Source of the DNA: Chitinophagales bacterium
GTDB lineage: Bacteria; Bacteroidota; Bacteroidia; Chitinophagales; Chitinophagaceae
DNA length: 64,000 nt
NCBI GenBank assembly: GCA_026931325.1
Contig: JAIXLO010000138.1
Coordinates: forward strand, 1 to 64,000
Direction of reading: 5' to 3'
The notes beneath the pieces were generated by a model, which saw nothing but the letters and a program-made list of their open reading frames with translations, was not told where the DNA came from and ran no database searches. Within the stretch, counting starts at the first letter, position 1, and each line of letters begins with the position of its first letter. The translations under genes and the position numbers were made by a program. This document shows, piece after piece, positions 43,093 to 51,438 of this stretch.

Positions 43093-45516
43093 ATGACTAT
43101 AAGTTATTATTGGCTGAATGAATATTTGCCAGAAAAAATAGAACCAGAAAAACTTTCTAAAATACTTACTTCTGTTGGGCTTGAAGTAGAAAGTATGGAG
43201 CATTATCAAAGTATTAAAGGAGGATTAGAAGGTTTGGTAATTGGCGAAGTTTTGAGCTGTGAACAACATCCAAATGCTGATAAATTAAAAGTTACAACAG
43301 TAAATATTGGTTCAGAAAATATTTTACAAATTGTATGTGGTGCAAGTAATGTAGCTAAAGGACAAAAAGTAGTGGTGGCAACTGTTGGTGCAACTATTTA
43401 TCCAAAAAATTCAGAGCCTCTTACAATGAAAGTTGCTAAAATAAGAGGTGTTGAAAGCTATGGAATGATTTGTGCTGAAGATGAGATTGGTTTATCTGAA
43501 AACCATAGTGGTATTATTGTTTTACCAAATGATGTTGTTGCAGGAACATTAGCAGCAGAATATTTTAAACCATATAATGATATTATTATTGAAATTGGGC
43601 TTACACCAAATCGTATGGATGCAATGAGCCATTATGGTGTAGCAAAAGACATTTGTGCTTACTTAACACATCATAACAAGCAAGAGCTAAAGCCTAAAAA
43701 TATTTTTACAAATAATTTTAAAACAGATAACAATAATTTACCCATAAAAGTTACTGTAGAAAATACTGAAGCTTGCCCAAGATATGCAGGTGTAAGTATT
43801 AGTAATATTACAGTTAAAGAAAGCCCAGATTGGTTAAAAAATAAACTTACTGCTATTGGTGTAAAATCTATCAATAACATTGTAGATATAACCAATTTTA
43901 TTTTACACGAAACTGGTCAGCCCTTGCATGCTTTTGATGCTGATGCTATTACTAACAATCATGTAATTGTAAAAAAATTACCAAAAAATACTTTGTTCAT
44001 AACATTAGATGAAAAAGAAAGGAAATTATCTGATGAAGATTTAATGATTTGTGATGGCAATGAAAAACCTATGTGTATTGGTGGTGTTTTTGGTGGATTA
44101 CATAGTGGTATAAAATCTACTACTCAAAATATTTTTTTAGAGAGTGCTTGTTTTGATGCAACCACTATTCGTAAAACATCAATACTACATGGTTTAAGAA
44201 CAGATGCTGCAACAAGATTTGAAAAAGGAGTTGATATAGGCAATACTGTAAATGTTTTACAACGAGCTGCAATGCTAATTAAAGAAATTGCAGGAGGAAA
44301 TATTTCAAGCGATATAATAGATATTTATCCAGTAAAAAAAGAAAAGAAAGAAGTTTCTTTAAAACTGCAATATTTAAAAAAATTAAGTGGTAAAAATTAT
44401 CATCCAGATACAGTAAAAAGAATTTTAACTGCATTAGGCTTTGAGCTTATCAAAGAAAGTATTGACGAACTTTGGCTAAAAGTTCCTTACAGTAAACCAG
44501 ATATTAGTTTACCTGCTGATATAGTTGAAGAAATTGTAAGAATAGATGGGTTAGATAATATTGAAATTCCAACATCAATTACTATAACGCCACAAACAGA
44601 TAATGGTGGAATTAAAGAAGGATTAAAAGAAAAAATTGCTAACTATCTTACTGGTTTAGGGTTTCATGAAATACTTACCAACTCTATTACTAACAGCAAA
44701 TATTATTCAGAAGATGTTTTAAATAAAACAGTAAAAATGCTGAATAATTTAAGTGCAGATTTAGATGTACTTAAACCAAATATGTTAGAAACAGGCTTAG
44801 AAGTTTTGGCTTATAATTTAAATAGAAAAAACAACCATTTAAAACTGTATGAATTTGGTAAAACTTATAGTACAGAAGCTGTTGGCAGTTACATAGAAGA
44901 AGAACATTTAACACTTTATCTAACAGGCTTTGAGCATGAAGACAGTTGGAATATTAAAGGAAAAGAAATAAATTTTTATACTATAAAAGGAATTGCAAAA
45001 GCAATTGTAGAGCTTATAGGATTTGATAAAATTGATTTCAAGAAAAATGAATCTAATGCAACAGTATTAGATATTTTTATCAATAAAAAATGTATTGGCA
45101 ATTTGCAAGAAGTAGCTAAAGCAAAAACACAACAGTTTGATATTAAGCAACCTGTTTTCTTTATAGATTTTAATTTTTACTCACTTGTAAAAGAGGCATC
45201 AACCAAAAAAATAGTGTATAAAGAAATTAGTAAATTTCCTTCTGTTCAAAGAGATATAGCTTTAGTTGTGCCTAAGAGTACTACTTATTTACAAATTGAT
45301 GAAGCAGTAAAAAAACTAAAAATAAACAAGCTACAAAACATAAGACTTTTTGATGTTTTTGAAAGCAACAAATTAGGCAATGATAAAAAATCAATGGCTG
45401 TTAATTTTACTTTTATTGATGAAGAAAAAACATTGACAGATAAAGAAATTGATTCAATGATGAATAAACTAATTCATCAATTTGAAAAAGAATTATCAGC
45501 AGAAATAAGAAAATAA
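43093..45516 (+). CDS. pheT: Phenylalanyl-tRNA synthetase beta subunit
   Basis: 807 residues with the standard layout: an N-terminal tRNA-binding (EMAP-like) domain (about 40-150, GLVIGEVLSCEQHPNADKLKVTTVNIG), B3/B4 editing core (about 210-390, including GLRTDAATRFEKGVD), B5 (about 405-475) and a C-terminal ferredoxin-fold anticodon-binding domain (about 715-807, KISKFPSVQRDIALVV-type). It pairs with PheS to charge tRNA-Phe; pheS is not adjacent, as is usual in Bacteroidota. Followed by a coiled-coil gene and zapA on the same strand. Confidence 0.95.
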   Translation: MTISYYWLNEYLPEKIEPEKLSKILTSVGLEVESMEHYQSIKGGLEGLVIGEVLSCEQHPNADKLKVTTVNIGSENILQIVCGASNVAKGQKVVVATVGATIYPKNSEPLTMKVAKIRGVESYGMICAEDEIGLSENHSGIIVLPNDVVAGTLAAEYFKPYNDIIIEIGLTPNRMDAMSHYGVAKDICAYLTHHNKQELKPKNIFTNNFKTDNNNLPIKVTVENTEACPRYAGVSISNITVKESPDWLKNKLTAIGVKSINNIVDITNFILHETGQPLHAFDADAITNNHVIVKKLPKNTLFITLDEKERKLSDEDLMICDGNEKPMCIGGVFGGLHSGIKSTTQNIFLESACFDATTIRKTSILHGLRTDAATRFEKGVDIGNTVNVLQRAAMLIKEIAGGNISSDIIDIYPVKKEKKEVSLKLQYLKKLSGKNYHPDTVKRILTALGFELIKESIDELWLKVPYSKPDISLPADIVEEIVRIDGLDNIEIPTSITITPQTDNGGIKEGLKEKIANYLTGLGFHEILTNSITNSKYYSEDVLNKTVKMLNNLSADLDVLKPNMLETGLEVLAYNLNRKNNHLKLYEFGKTYSTEAVGSYIEEEHLTLYLTGFEHEDSWNIKGKEINFYTIKGIAKAIVELIGFDKIDFKKNESNATVLDIFINKKCIGNLQEVAKAKTQQFDIKQPVFFIDFNFYSLVKEASTKKIVYKEISKFPSVQRDIALVVPKSTTYLQIDEAVKKLKINKLQNIRLFDVFESNKLGNDKKSMAVNFTFIDEEKTLTDKEIDSMMNKLIHQFEKELSAEIRK

Positions 45517-45530
45517 TTATTGGTATTGTT

Positions 45531-45538
45531 TACTTTTG
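45531..45538 (+). promoter_or_regulatory. -7 promoter box (TACTTTTG) for the coiled-coil/zapA unit
   Basis: Exact TAnnTTTG, 6 nt before the ATG at 45545 and after the pheT stop. Confidence 0.5.
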
Positions 45539-45544
45539 TAACAA

Positions 45545-45799
45545 ATGAATACAACAATAGATACACTATTATTGGTGTTGCAAAATAAATTGCAACAAGT
45601 GTTAAAACAATATCGTGTACTTCAAAACGAAAATGAACAATTAAAAAAAGAAATAGAAAAAAGTAAAAAAATAAGTAAAGAATCCTTTCAAGCATTGCAA
45701 CATTTAAAAAACTCTAATACATCTGACTTAGAAAAGAAAATTGATAAATACATTGAAGAAATTGATAGATGCTTGGCTTTACTAAATACTTCAATTTAA
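45545..45799 (+). CDS. Small coiled-coil protein encoded next to zapA
   Basis: 84 residues, almost entirely coiled coil (NKLQQVLKQYRVLQNENEQLKKEIEKSKK, then a second helix DLEKKIDKYIEEIDRCLALL). No signal peptide or membrane helix. It ends 9 nt before zapA, so the two are co-transcribed and perhaps co-translated. In Bacteroidota a short coiled-coil gene is, as far as I recall, regularly found between pheT and zapA; its size and shape suggest a ZapB-like partner for ZapA at the division ring, but no sequence motif proves this. Confidence 0.75.
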   Translation: MNTTIDTLLLVLQNKLQQVLKQYRVLQNENEQLKKEIEKSKKISKESFQALQHLKNSNTSDLEKKIDKYIEEIDRCLALLNTSI

Positions 45800-45808
45800 T
45801 TTTATAAA

Positions 45809-46114
45809 ATGTCTGAATTAATTATTGCCAATATTGTTATTGCTGATAGAACTTATCGTTTAAAAATAGATGCCAACGAAGAAGAATTGGTAAGAAAAAC
45901 AGTGAAAATAATTAATGATAAAATTTTAGACTTTAAAGAAAACTTTGCAGGAAAAGATATGCAAGATTATATAAGTATGGCTTTACTTTGGTTTGCTACA
46001 GAACAAAATAAAACTGGTGAAGCTATGATTACTTTACAAGAAACCGAAAATAAACTTAAAGCTTTTGAGCAACACTTAGATAAAGTGATTAATGAACTTC
46101 AAGATAAAAACTAA
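45809..46114 (+). CDS. zapA: Cell division protein ZapA
   Basis: 101 residues. The N-terminal domain IANIVIADRTYRLKIDANEEELVRKTVKIINDKILDFKENF is the ZapA head that binds FtsZ, followed by a long helix (about 55-100) that forms the antiparallel coiled-coil dimer. It bundles FtsZ filaments at mid-cell. Genes for 6S RNA or rny, often downstream, are absent: the convergent trmD starts 10 nt further. Confidence 0.88.
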   Translation: MSELIIANIVIADRTYRLKIDANEEELVRKTVKIINDKILDFKENFAGKDMQDYISMALLWFATEQNKTGEAMITLQETENKLKAFEQHLDKVINELQDKN

Positions 46115-46123
46115 ATATCTTTC

Positions 46124-46795
46124 TTACAATAAATCTGGTCTTCTTTCTTGTGTTCTTTTTAAAGATTGTTCATTACGCCATTCTTCTATTTTTTTAGGAT
46201 CGCCTTGTAATAATATTTCTGGCACTTGCCATTGATTAAAATTTGCTGGTCTTGTATAAACGGGTGGTGCTAATAAATTATCCTGAAAAGAATCAGTTAG
46301 TGCAGAGGTTTCATCATTTAACACACCTGGCAATAAACGTCCAATTGCATCTACAACTACAGCTGCAGCAAGCTCTCCACCACTTAAAACATAATCACCT
46401 ATAGAAATTTCCATTGTTACATAATGCTCTCTTATTCTTTCATCAATACCTTTATAATGGCCACAAATAATTAAAATATTTTCTTTTAAGGAAAGCCTAT
46501 TTGCAGTTTGCTGATTAAAAGTTTTTCCATCTGGTGTCATGTAAATTATTTCATCAAATTTTTTTTCTTGTTGCAATTCTTCAATAGCATTTGCCAAAGG
46601 CTCACACATAATTACCATTCCTGCACCACCACCATATTGATAATCATCAACCTGACCATGTTTGTTTATTGCCCATTTTCTAAGATTATGAAGATGTATA
46701 TGTAACAATCCTTTTTCTTTTGCACGTTTTAAAATGCTATGAGCAAAAGAGCTCTCTAATAATTCTGGTGCTACAGATAAAATATGTATTTGCAT
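46124..46795 (-). CDS. trmD: tRNA (guanine-37-N1)-methyltransferase
   Basis: About 223 residues from the ATG at 46795 (MQIHILSVAPELL); an extension of six codons upstream (MVRKNF) is poorly supported. The deep trefoil-knot SPOUT signature is plain: CGHYKGIDERIREHYVTMEISIGDYVLSGGELAAAVVVDAIGRLLPGVL, with YQYGGGAGMVIMCEPLANAI near the N-terminus and RRPDLL at the end. It methylates G37 of several tRNAs to prevent frameshifting. The S4-domain gene lies upstream on the same strand. Confidence 0.94.
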   Translation of the reverse strand: MQIHILSVAPELLESSFAHSILKRAKEKGLLHIHLHNLRKWAINKHGQVDDYQYGGGAGMVIMCEPLANAIEELQQEKKFDEIIYMTPDGKTFNQQTANRLSLKENILIICGHYKGIDERIREHYVTMEISIGDYVLSGGELAAAVVVDAIGRLLPGVLNDETSALTDSFQDNLLAPPVYTRPANFNQWQVPEILLQGDPKKIEEWRNEQSLKRTQERRPDLL

Positions 46796-46829
46796 AAAAT
46801 TTTTTCTAACCAATTAATAAAAATCAACT

Positions 46830-47225
46830 CTATTCTTCCTCTTCAAAATTTAAAAAATTATCAATATCTCTTCTTTGCTTTTTGGTTGGTCTGCCTATTT
46901 TACTTAAAATTTTTCCTGTATGAAAAGAAGGTGCTGTAAACTGAATAGCTGCTTTTTCTTCTGGTGGTGTAATATCTACATAATATTTGATAGCTTCTGT
47001 ATAAGCAACTCTTTTATCTATTAAACCTATTACTTTAATAACCCATTTTCTTGCTTCTGTTTTAACTTCATATTCATCTCCAACACTAACAGCTTTAGAA
47101 GCTTTTACAGAATTGCCATGTAGTTTTACTTTGCCTTTATCACAAGCTTCTGCTGCAATATTTCTTGTTTTAAACAATCTTATTGACCACAAATATTTAT
47201 CTATTCTTATTTTTTCTGTACGCAT
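46830..47225 (-). CDS. S4-domain RNA-binding protein (Hsp15/HslR type)
   Basis: 131 residues. The S4 alpha-L domain occupies the first ~60 residues (IRIDKYLWSIRLFKTRNIAAEACDKGKVKLHGNSVKASKAVSVGDEYEV), followed by a basic region (RKWVIKVIGLIDKRV) and a C-terminal acidic tail (about 117-131, ending LNFEEEE). Hsp15 relatives bind 50S subunits carrying stalled peptidyl-tRNA. A -7 box lies 16 nt upstream of the start. Confidence 0.85.
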   Translation of the reverse strand: MRTEKIRIDKYLWSIRLFKTRNIAAEACDKGKVKLHGNSVKASKAVSVGDEYEVKTEARKWVIKVIGLIDKRVAYTEAIKYYVDITPPEEKAAIQFTAPSFHTGKILSKIGRPTKKQRRDIDNFLNFEEEE

Positions 47226-47241
47226 ATTCTATTATGTTTTG

Positions 47242-47249
47242 CAAAGTTA
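47242..47249 (-). promoter_or_regulatory. -7 promoter box (TAACTTTG) for the S4-domain gene
   Basis: Exact TAnnTTTG on the minus strand, 16 nt before the ATG; a divergent promoter pair with alaS. Confidence 0.4.
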
Positions 47250-47316
47250 TTATATCAAAAGAACAAAGATTTTAATAAACTAAAAACTCATCTTTATCAT
47301 AACACTTAGTCTGCCT

Positions 47317-47324
47317 TATCTTTG
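47317..47324 (+). promoter_or_regulatory. -7 promoter box (TATCTTTG) for alaS
   Basis: Exact TAnnTTTG, 24 nt before the first ATG of ATGATG. It overlaps any longer upstream frame, so those starts are excluded. Confidence 0.5.
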
Positions 47325-47348
47325 CTGCCCTTAATTATTGTATTTTTT

Positions 47349-50000
47349 ATGATGACTTCTTCTGAAATAAGACAACATTTTTTAGATTTTTTTAAAACTA
47401 AAGGACATAGCATTGTTCCTTCTGCACCAATAGTAGTAAAAAACGATCCAACACTTTTATTTACCAATGCTGGAATGAATCAGTTTAAAGATTATTTTTT
47501 AGGAAATAAACAACCCGAAAATCCACGTATTGCCGATACACAAAAATGCTTAAGAGTTAGTGGTAAACATAATGATTTAGAAGAAGTAGGTGTAGATACT
47601 TATCATCACACTATGTTTGAAATGTTGGGTAATTGGAGCTTTGGAGATTATTTTAAAACAGAAGCCATTGCTTGGAGCTGGGAATTACTTACAGAAGTGT
47701 ATAAATTAGATAAAGACAGATTATATGTAACCATTTTTGAAGGAGATGAAAAAGAAGGTTTACCTAAAGATGATGAAGCTTATAACGAATGGAAAAAAGT
47801 AATTGCTGAAGACAGAATTTTATTAGGCAATAAAAAAGATAATTTTTGGGAAATGGGAGATACAGGACCTTGTGGACCTTGTACTGAAATTCATGTTGAT
47901 TGCAGAACTGATGAAGAAAGAAAATTAGTTGATGGTAAAACATTAGTCAATAATGATCATCCACAAGTAATAGAAATTTGGAACAATGTATTTATACAGT
48001 TTAATAGAAAAAAAGATGGAAGCCTTGAACAACTACCAGCAAAACACGTTGATACAGGAATGGGCTTTGAACGTTTGGTAAGAGTTATTCAAAATAAATC
48101 AAGCAATTACGATACAGACGTTTTTACAGGAACTATTGAAGCAGTTGAAAAAATTGTTGGAAAAAAATATAATTCATTAGCAACAAACTCACCTTCCTTT
48201 GAAGCAAGTTGGAGAGAGGCTGTTGCATTTCGTGTAATGGCAGACCATATAAGAGCCATAGCATTTACTATTGCTGATGGACAATTACCAAGCAATACAG
48301 GTGCTGGTTATGTTATAAGAAGAATTTTAAGAAGAGCAGTACGATACTACTATTCTTATTTAGATTATAAACAACCATTATTATTTCAATTATTGCCAGT
48401 AATTGCTGCACAGTTTGAAAATGTTTTTCCTGAATTAAAACAACAATTAGATTTTGTAACTAAAGTAATTAAAGAAGAAGAAGAGGCTTTTTTAAGAACT
48501 TTAGATAAAGGATTAAAATTAATTGATGAAATCATCATTTCAACCAATGCCACTTCCTCTAAAATAATTGATGGTAAAGTTGCTTTTGAGTTATTTGATA
48601 CTTATGGTTTTCCAATAGATTTAACAAGGTTAATTGCAAATGAACATAATTTATCTATTGATGAAAAAGGATTTGATATAGCCTTACAACAACAAAAAGA
48701 AAGAAGCAGAGCAGCTACAGCTATTGACACAGAAGACTGGATAAATATTCATGAAGGAGAATCTATATTTATTGGTTACAATACATTACAAACAAAAACA
48801 CAAGTTTTAAAATACAGAAAAATTAAAGCAAAAGGCAAAGAGGCTTTTCAAATAGTTTTAAAAGAAACTCCTTTTTATGCTGAAAGTGGTGGTCAGGTAG
48901 GCGATAAAGGAATTTTATTAATTGATGATAAAGAAATAACTATTACTGATACAAAAAAAGAAAATAATTTAATCATTCACTTTACAGAATTTTTACCTGA
49001 AAATATAAATTGGCAAAAAGATACAACAGCAACAGTTTATACAGCTGTAAGAAATGCAACAGCAGCCAACCATAGTGCTACTCATTTGTTACATGCTGCT
49101 TTAAGAAAAGTTTTAGGAACACATGTTGCACAAAAAGGAAGTTTGGTAAATGACCACTACTTACGTTTTGACTTTTCTCATTTTGCAAAAGTTACTGATG
49201 AAGAAATTGTACAAATAGAAAAAATTGTCAATGAAAAAATTAGAGAAAATATTCCTGTTATAATAAAAGAAATGAAAAAAGATGATGCTGTAGCAATGGG
49301 AGCAATGGCATTGTTTGGAGAAAAATATGGCGATATAGTTCGTGTGGTAATTATAGATCCTGCATATTCTGTAGAGCTTTGTGGAGGAACACATGTAGGT
49401 AATACAGGAGAACTTGGATTCTTTAAAATAAAACATGAAACTGCTGTTGCTGCTGGTGTTAGAAGAATAGAAGCCTTAAGTAGTACTGCTGCTGAAGAAT
49501 TTGTTAATGAACAATTGCATCAACTACAAGAAGTAAAAACTGCTTTCAACAATCCTAAAGAACTTTTAAAAGCTATTGAAAATACTTTAGTAGAAAATAA
49601 AGAATTAAAAAAGAAAATTGAAAGTTTAGAAGCTAAACAACTTGCCTCTTTAAAACAAGAACTTTCCAATAAAATTGAAACCATCAACAACATAAAATTT
49701 ATTGGTGCTATTGTAGAATTAAACAATGCAGATAGTATAAAAAAATTAGCTTATGACTTTAAAGAAAATGCAGATGTAGCAGTTATTGTAGCAAATATTG
49801 CTGGCAAAGCAAGTGTTGCCATAATGTTACAAGAAAACATTGTTAATACTAAAAACTTAGAAGCACAAAAAATTATTAAAGACCATATTGCACCAATAAT
49901 AAAAGGCGGTGGTGGTGGACAAAAAACTTTAGCAACTGCTGGCGGACAAGATGTAAGTAATTTGCAAAATGTAATAGAAGTAATAAAAGGTTTACTATAA
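47349..50000 (+). CDS. alaS: Alanyl-tRNA synthetase
   Basis: About 883 residues from the first ATG of the tandem ATGATG (the second, at 47352, is equally likely). Class II catalytic core with EIRQHFLDFFKTKGHSIVPSAP, NAGMNQFKDYFLG and GCGPCTEIHVD-type GPCGPCTEIH; the editing domain carries the zinc-binding HSATHLLHAALR and CGGTHVGNTGELG; the C-terminal domain ends in the usual GGGGGQKTLATAGGQ. It charges tRNA-Ala and clears mischarged Ser/Gly. Confidence 0.96.
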   Translation: MMTSSEIRQHFLDFFKTKGHSIVPSAPIVVKNDPTLLFTNAGMNQFKDYFLGNKQPENPRIADTQKCLRVSGKHNDLEEVGVDTYHHTMFEMLGNWSFGDYFKTEAIAWSWELLTEVYKLDKDRLYVTIFEGDEKEGLPKDDEAYNEWKKVIAEDRILLGNKKDNFWEMGDTGPCGPCTEIHVDCRTDEERKLVDGKTLVNNDHPQVIEIWNNVFIQFNRKKDGSLEQLPAKHVDTGMGFERLVRVIQNKSSNYDTDVFTGTIEAVEKIVGKKYNSLATNSPSFEASWREAVAFRVMADHIRAIAFTIADGQLPSNTGAGYVIRRILRRAVRYYYSYLDYKQPLLFQLLPVIAAQFENVFPELKQQLDFVTKVIKEEEEAFLRTLDKGLKLIDEIIISTNATSSKIIDGKVAFELFDTYGFPIDLTRLIANEHNLSIDEKGFDIALQQQKERSRAATAIDTEDWINIHEGESIFIGYNTLQTKTQVLKYRKIKAKGKEAFQIVLKETPFYAESGGQVGDKGILLIDDKEITITDTKKENNLIIHFTEFLPENINWQKDTTATVYTAVRNATAANHSATHLLHAALRKVLGTHVAQKGSLVNDHYLRFDFSHFAKVTDEEIVQIEKIVNEKIRENIPVIIKEMKKDDAVAMGAMALFGEKYGDIVRVVIIDPAYSVELCGGTHVGNTGELGFFKIKHETAVAAGVRRIEALSSTAAEEFVNEQLHQLQEVKTAFNNPKELLKAIENTLVENKELKKKIESLEAKQLASLKQELSNKIETINNIKFIGAIVELNNADSIKKLAYDFKENADVAVIVANIAGKASVAIMLQENIVNTKNLEAQKIIKDHIAPIIKGGGGGQKTLATAGGQDVSNLQNVIEVIKGLL

Positions 50001-50049
50001 TATTTACATCTATTAAACTATTTAAAAATCACACAGAAAATATAATTCA

Positions 50050-50076
50050 TCTCCACTGGAGGGGTTTGGGGTATTT
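50050..50076 (+). repeat. Possible dispersed G-rich intergenic sequence
   Basis: CTCCACTGGAGGGG followed by TTTGGGGTA, with CTCCA and TGGAG forming a tiny hairpin. It resembles, on the other strand, the sequence at 30084-30106. It lies 50 nt after the alaS stop in a gene-free 160-nt gap. Confidence 0.35.
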
Positions 50077-50160
50077 AATTATATTAAATAAACAACATAC
50101 AATATTCAACTTTTCATTTATTAAAGGAAAAGCAATTCAGACAACATAAAATTCTATTAA

Positions 50161-51336
50161 CTAAAGATTTTCAATAATTCCAGCAATACCTTGCCCTCCA
50201 CCAACACAAGCTGTTACTATTCCATACTTTTTATTCAACCGTTTCATATCATTTAAAATTTGTACAGTAAGTTTTGAACCTGTACAACCTAATGGATGAC
50301 CTAAAGCTATTGCACCTCCATTTATATTTACAATATCATTATTTAGTCCTAATTCTCTAATAACTGCAACACTTTGAGATGCAAATGCTTCATTTAATTC
50401 TATCAAATCAATATCTTGAATATTCATTCCTGCCTGTTTTAAAACTTTAGGTACAGCAGATACAGGTCCCATACCCATTATTCTTGGATGAACTCCAGCA
50501 CTTGCACAATTTACTAATCTGCCAATAGGTTTAATATTTAATTCATTTATCATTCTTTCGCTCATAACAATTACAAAAGAAGCTCCATCACTTGTTTGAG
50601 AACTATTACCAGCTGTAACTGTTCCTCCTTGAGCAAAAACAGGTTTTAATTTTGCTAATCCCTCTAAAGTAGTATCAGCACGTAAGCCTTCATCTGTATC
50701 AACTACATAACTTCGAACTGCTTTTTTCCCTTTTTCATTTATATAAACTTCTTCAACTGTAATAGGTAAAATACCAGATTTAAAATATCCTTCTTTTATA
50801 GCAATAGCTGCTTTTCTATGAGAGTGATATGCAAATTCATCTTGTTGTTCACGTGTTACATTAAATTCTTTTGCTACAGCTTCTGCTGTAAGTCCCATAC
50901 TTAAATAATAATCAGGATCATCTTTAGCAATGTTATAAGAAGGTACAGTTTTCCAACCTGCTGTGGGTACAAGGCTCATACTTTCTGTTCCTCCAGCAAT
51001 AATACATTCTGCCATACCAGTTCTTATTTTTGCTGTTGCCATTGCAATACTTTCTAATCCACTTGCACAATAACGATTTATTGTAATTCCTGGAACTTCA
51101 ATTCCTAAAGCTTTTGCAGCAATTATTCTTCCAAATTGTAAGCCTTGTTCAGCTTCTGGTACAGCATTGCCTACAATTACATCATCTATTCTTTTTATAT
51201 CTAAATTTGGAATAGTAGCAACCAATCCTTTAATTACTTCAACAGCTAAATCATCTGGACGATAAAAACGAAAGCCTCCTTTTTTACTTTTTGTAACAGC
51301 TGTTCTATAACCTGCTACAATATATGCTTCTTGCAT
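50161..51336 (-). CDS. fadA: Acetyl-CoA C-acyltransferase (thiolase)
   Basis: 391 residues with all three thiolase catalytic positions: the nucleophile Cys in NRYCASGLESIA (about residue 89), His in GGAIALGHPLGCTGSK (about 346) and Cys in TACVGGGQGIAG (about 376). Such enzymes perform the last step of fatty-acid beta-oxidation or the reverse condensation. In Bacteroidota it is often next to a FadB-type gene; here no such gene is adjacent in the window, so degradative versus biosynthetic use is undecided. Located 102 nt downstream of the RND-type gene. Confidence 0.88.
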   Translation of the reverse strand: MQEAYIVAGYRTAVTKSKKGGFRFYRPDDLAVEVIKGLVATIPNLDIKRIDDVIVGNAVPEAEQGLQFGRIIAAKALGIEVPGITINRYCASGLESIAMATAKIRTGMAECIIAGGTESMSLVPTAGWKTVPSYNIAKDDPDYYLSMGLTAEAVAKEFNVTREQQDEFAYHSHRKAAIAIKEGYFKSGILPITVEEVYINEKGKKAVRSYVVDTDEGLRADTTLEGLAKLKPVFAQGGTVTAGNSSQTSDGASFVIVMSERMINELNIKPIGRLVNCASAGVHPRIMGMGPVSAVPKVLKQAGMNIQDIDLIELNEAFASQSVAVIRELGLNNDIVNINGGAIALGHPLGCTGSKLTVQILNDMKRLNKKYGIVTACVGGGQGIAGIIENL

Positions 51337-51438
51337 AAAATTTATTTTTTAAACATCAAATGTACAGAAAGTTGTTTATGCAACCAATATTTAATTTTAA
51401 ATAATTAAATAGTTTTTTTAAAGAAATGATTTATAGTC

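Noticed and set aside
47322..47348. Earlier start for alaS
   Set aside because: It overlaps the TATCTTTG promoter box; the tandem ATGATG at 47349 fits known AlaS N-termini.
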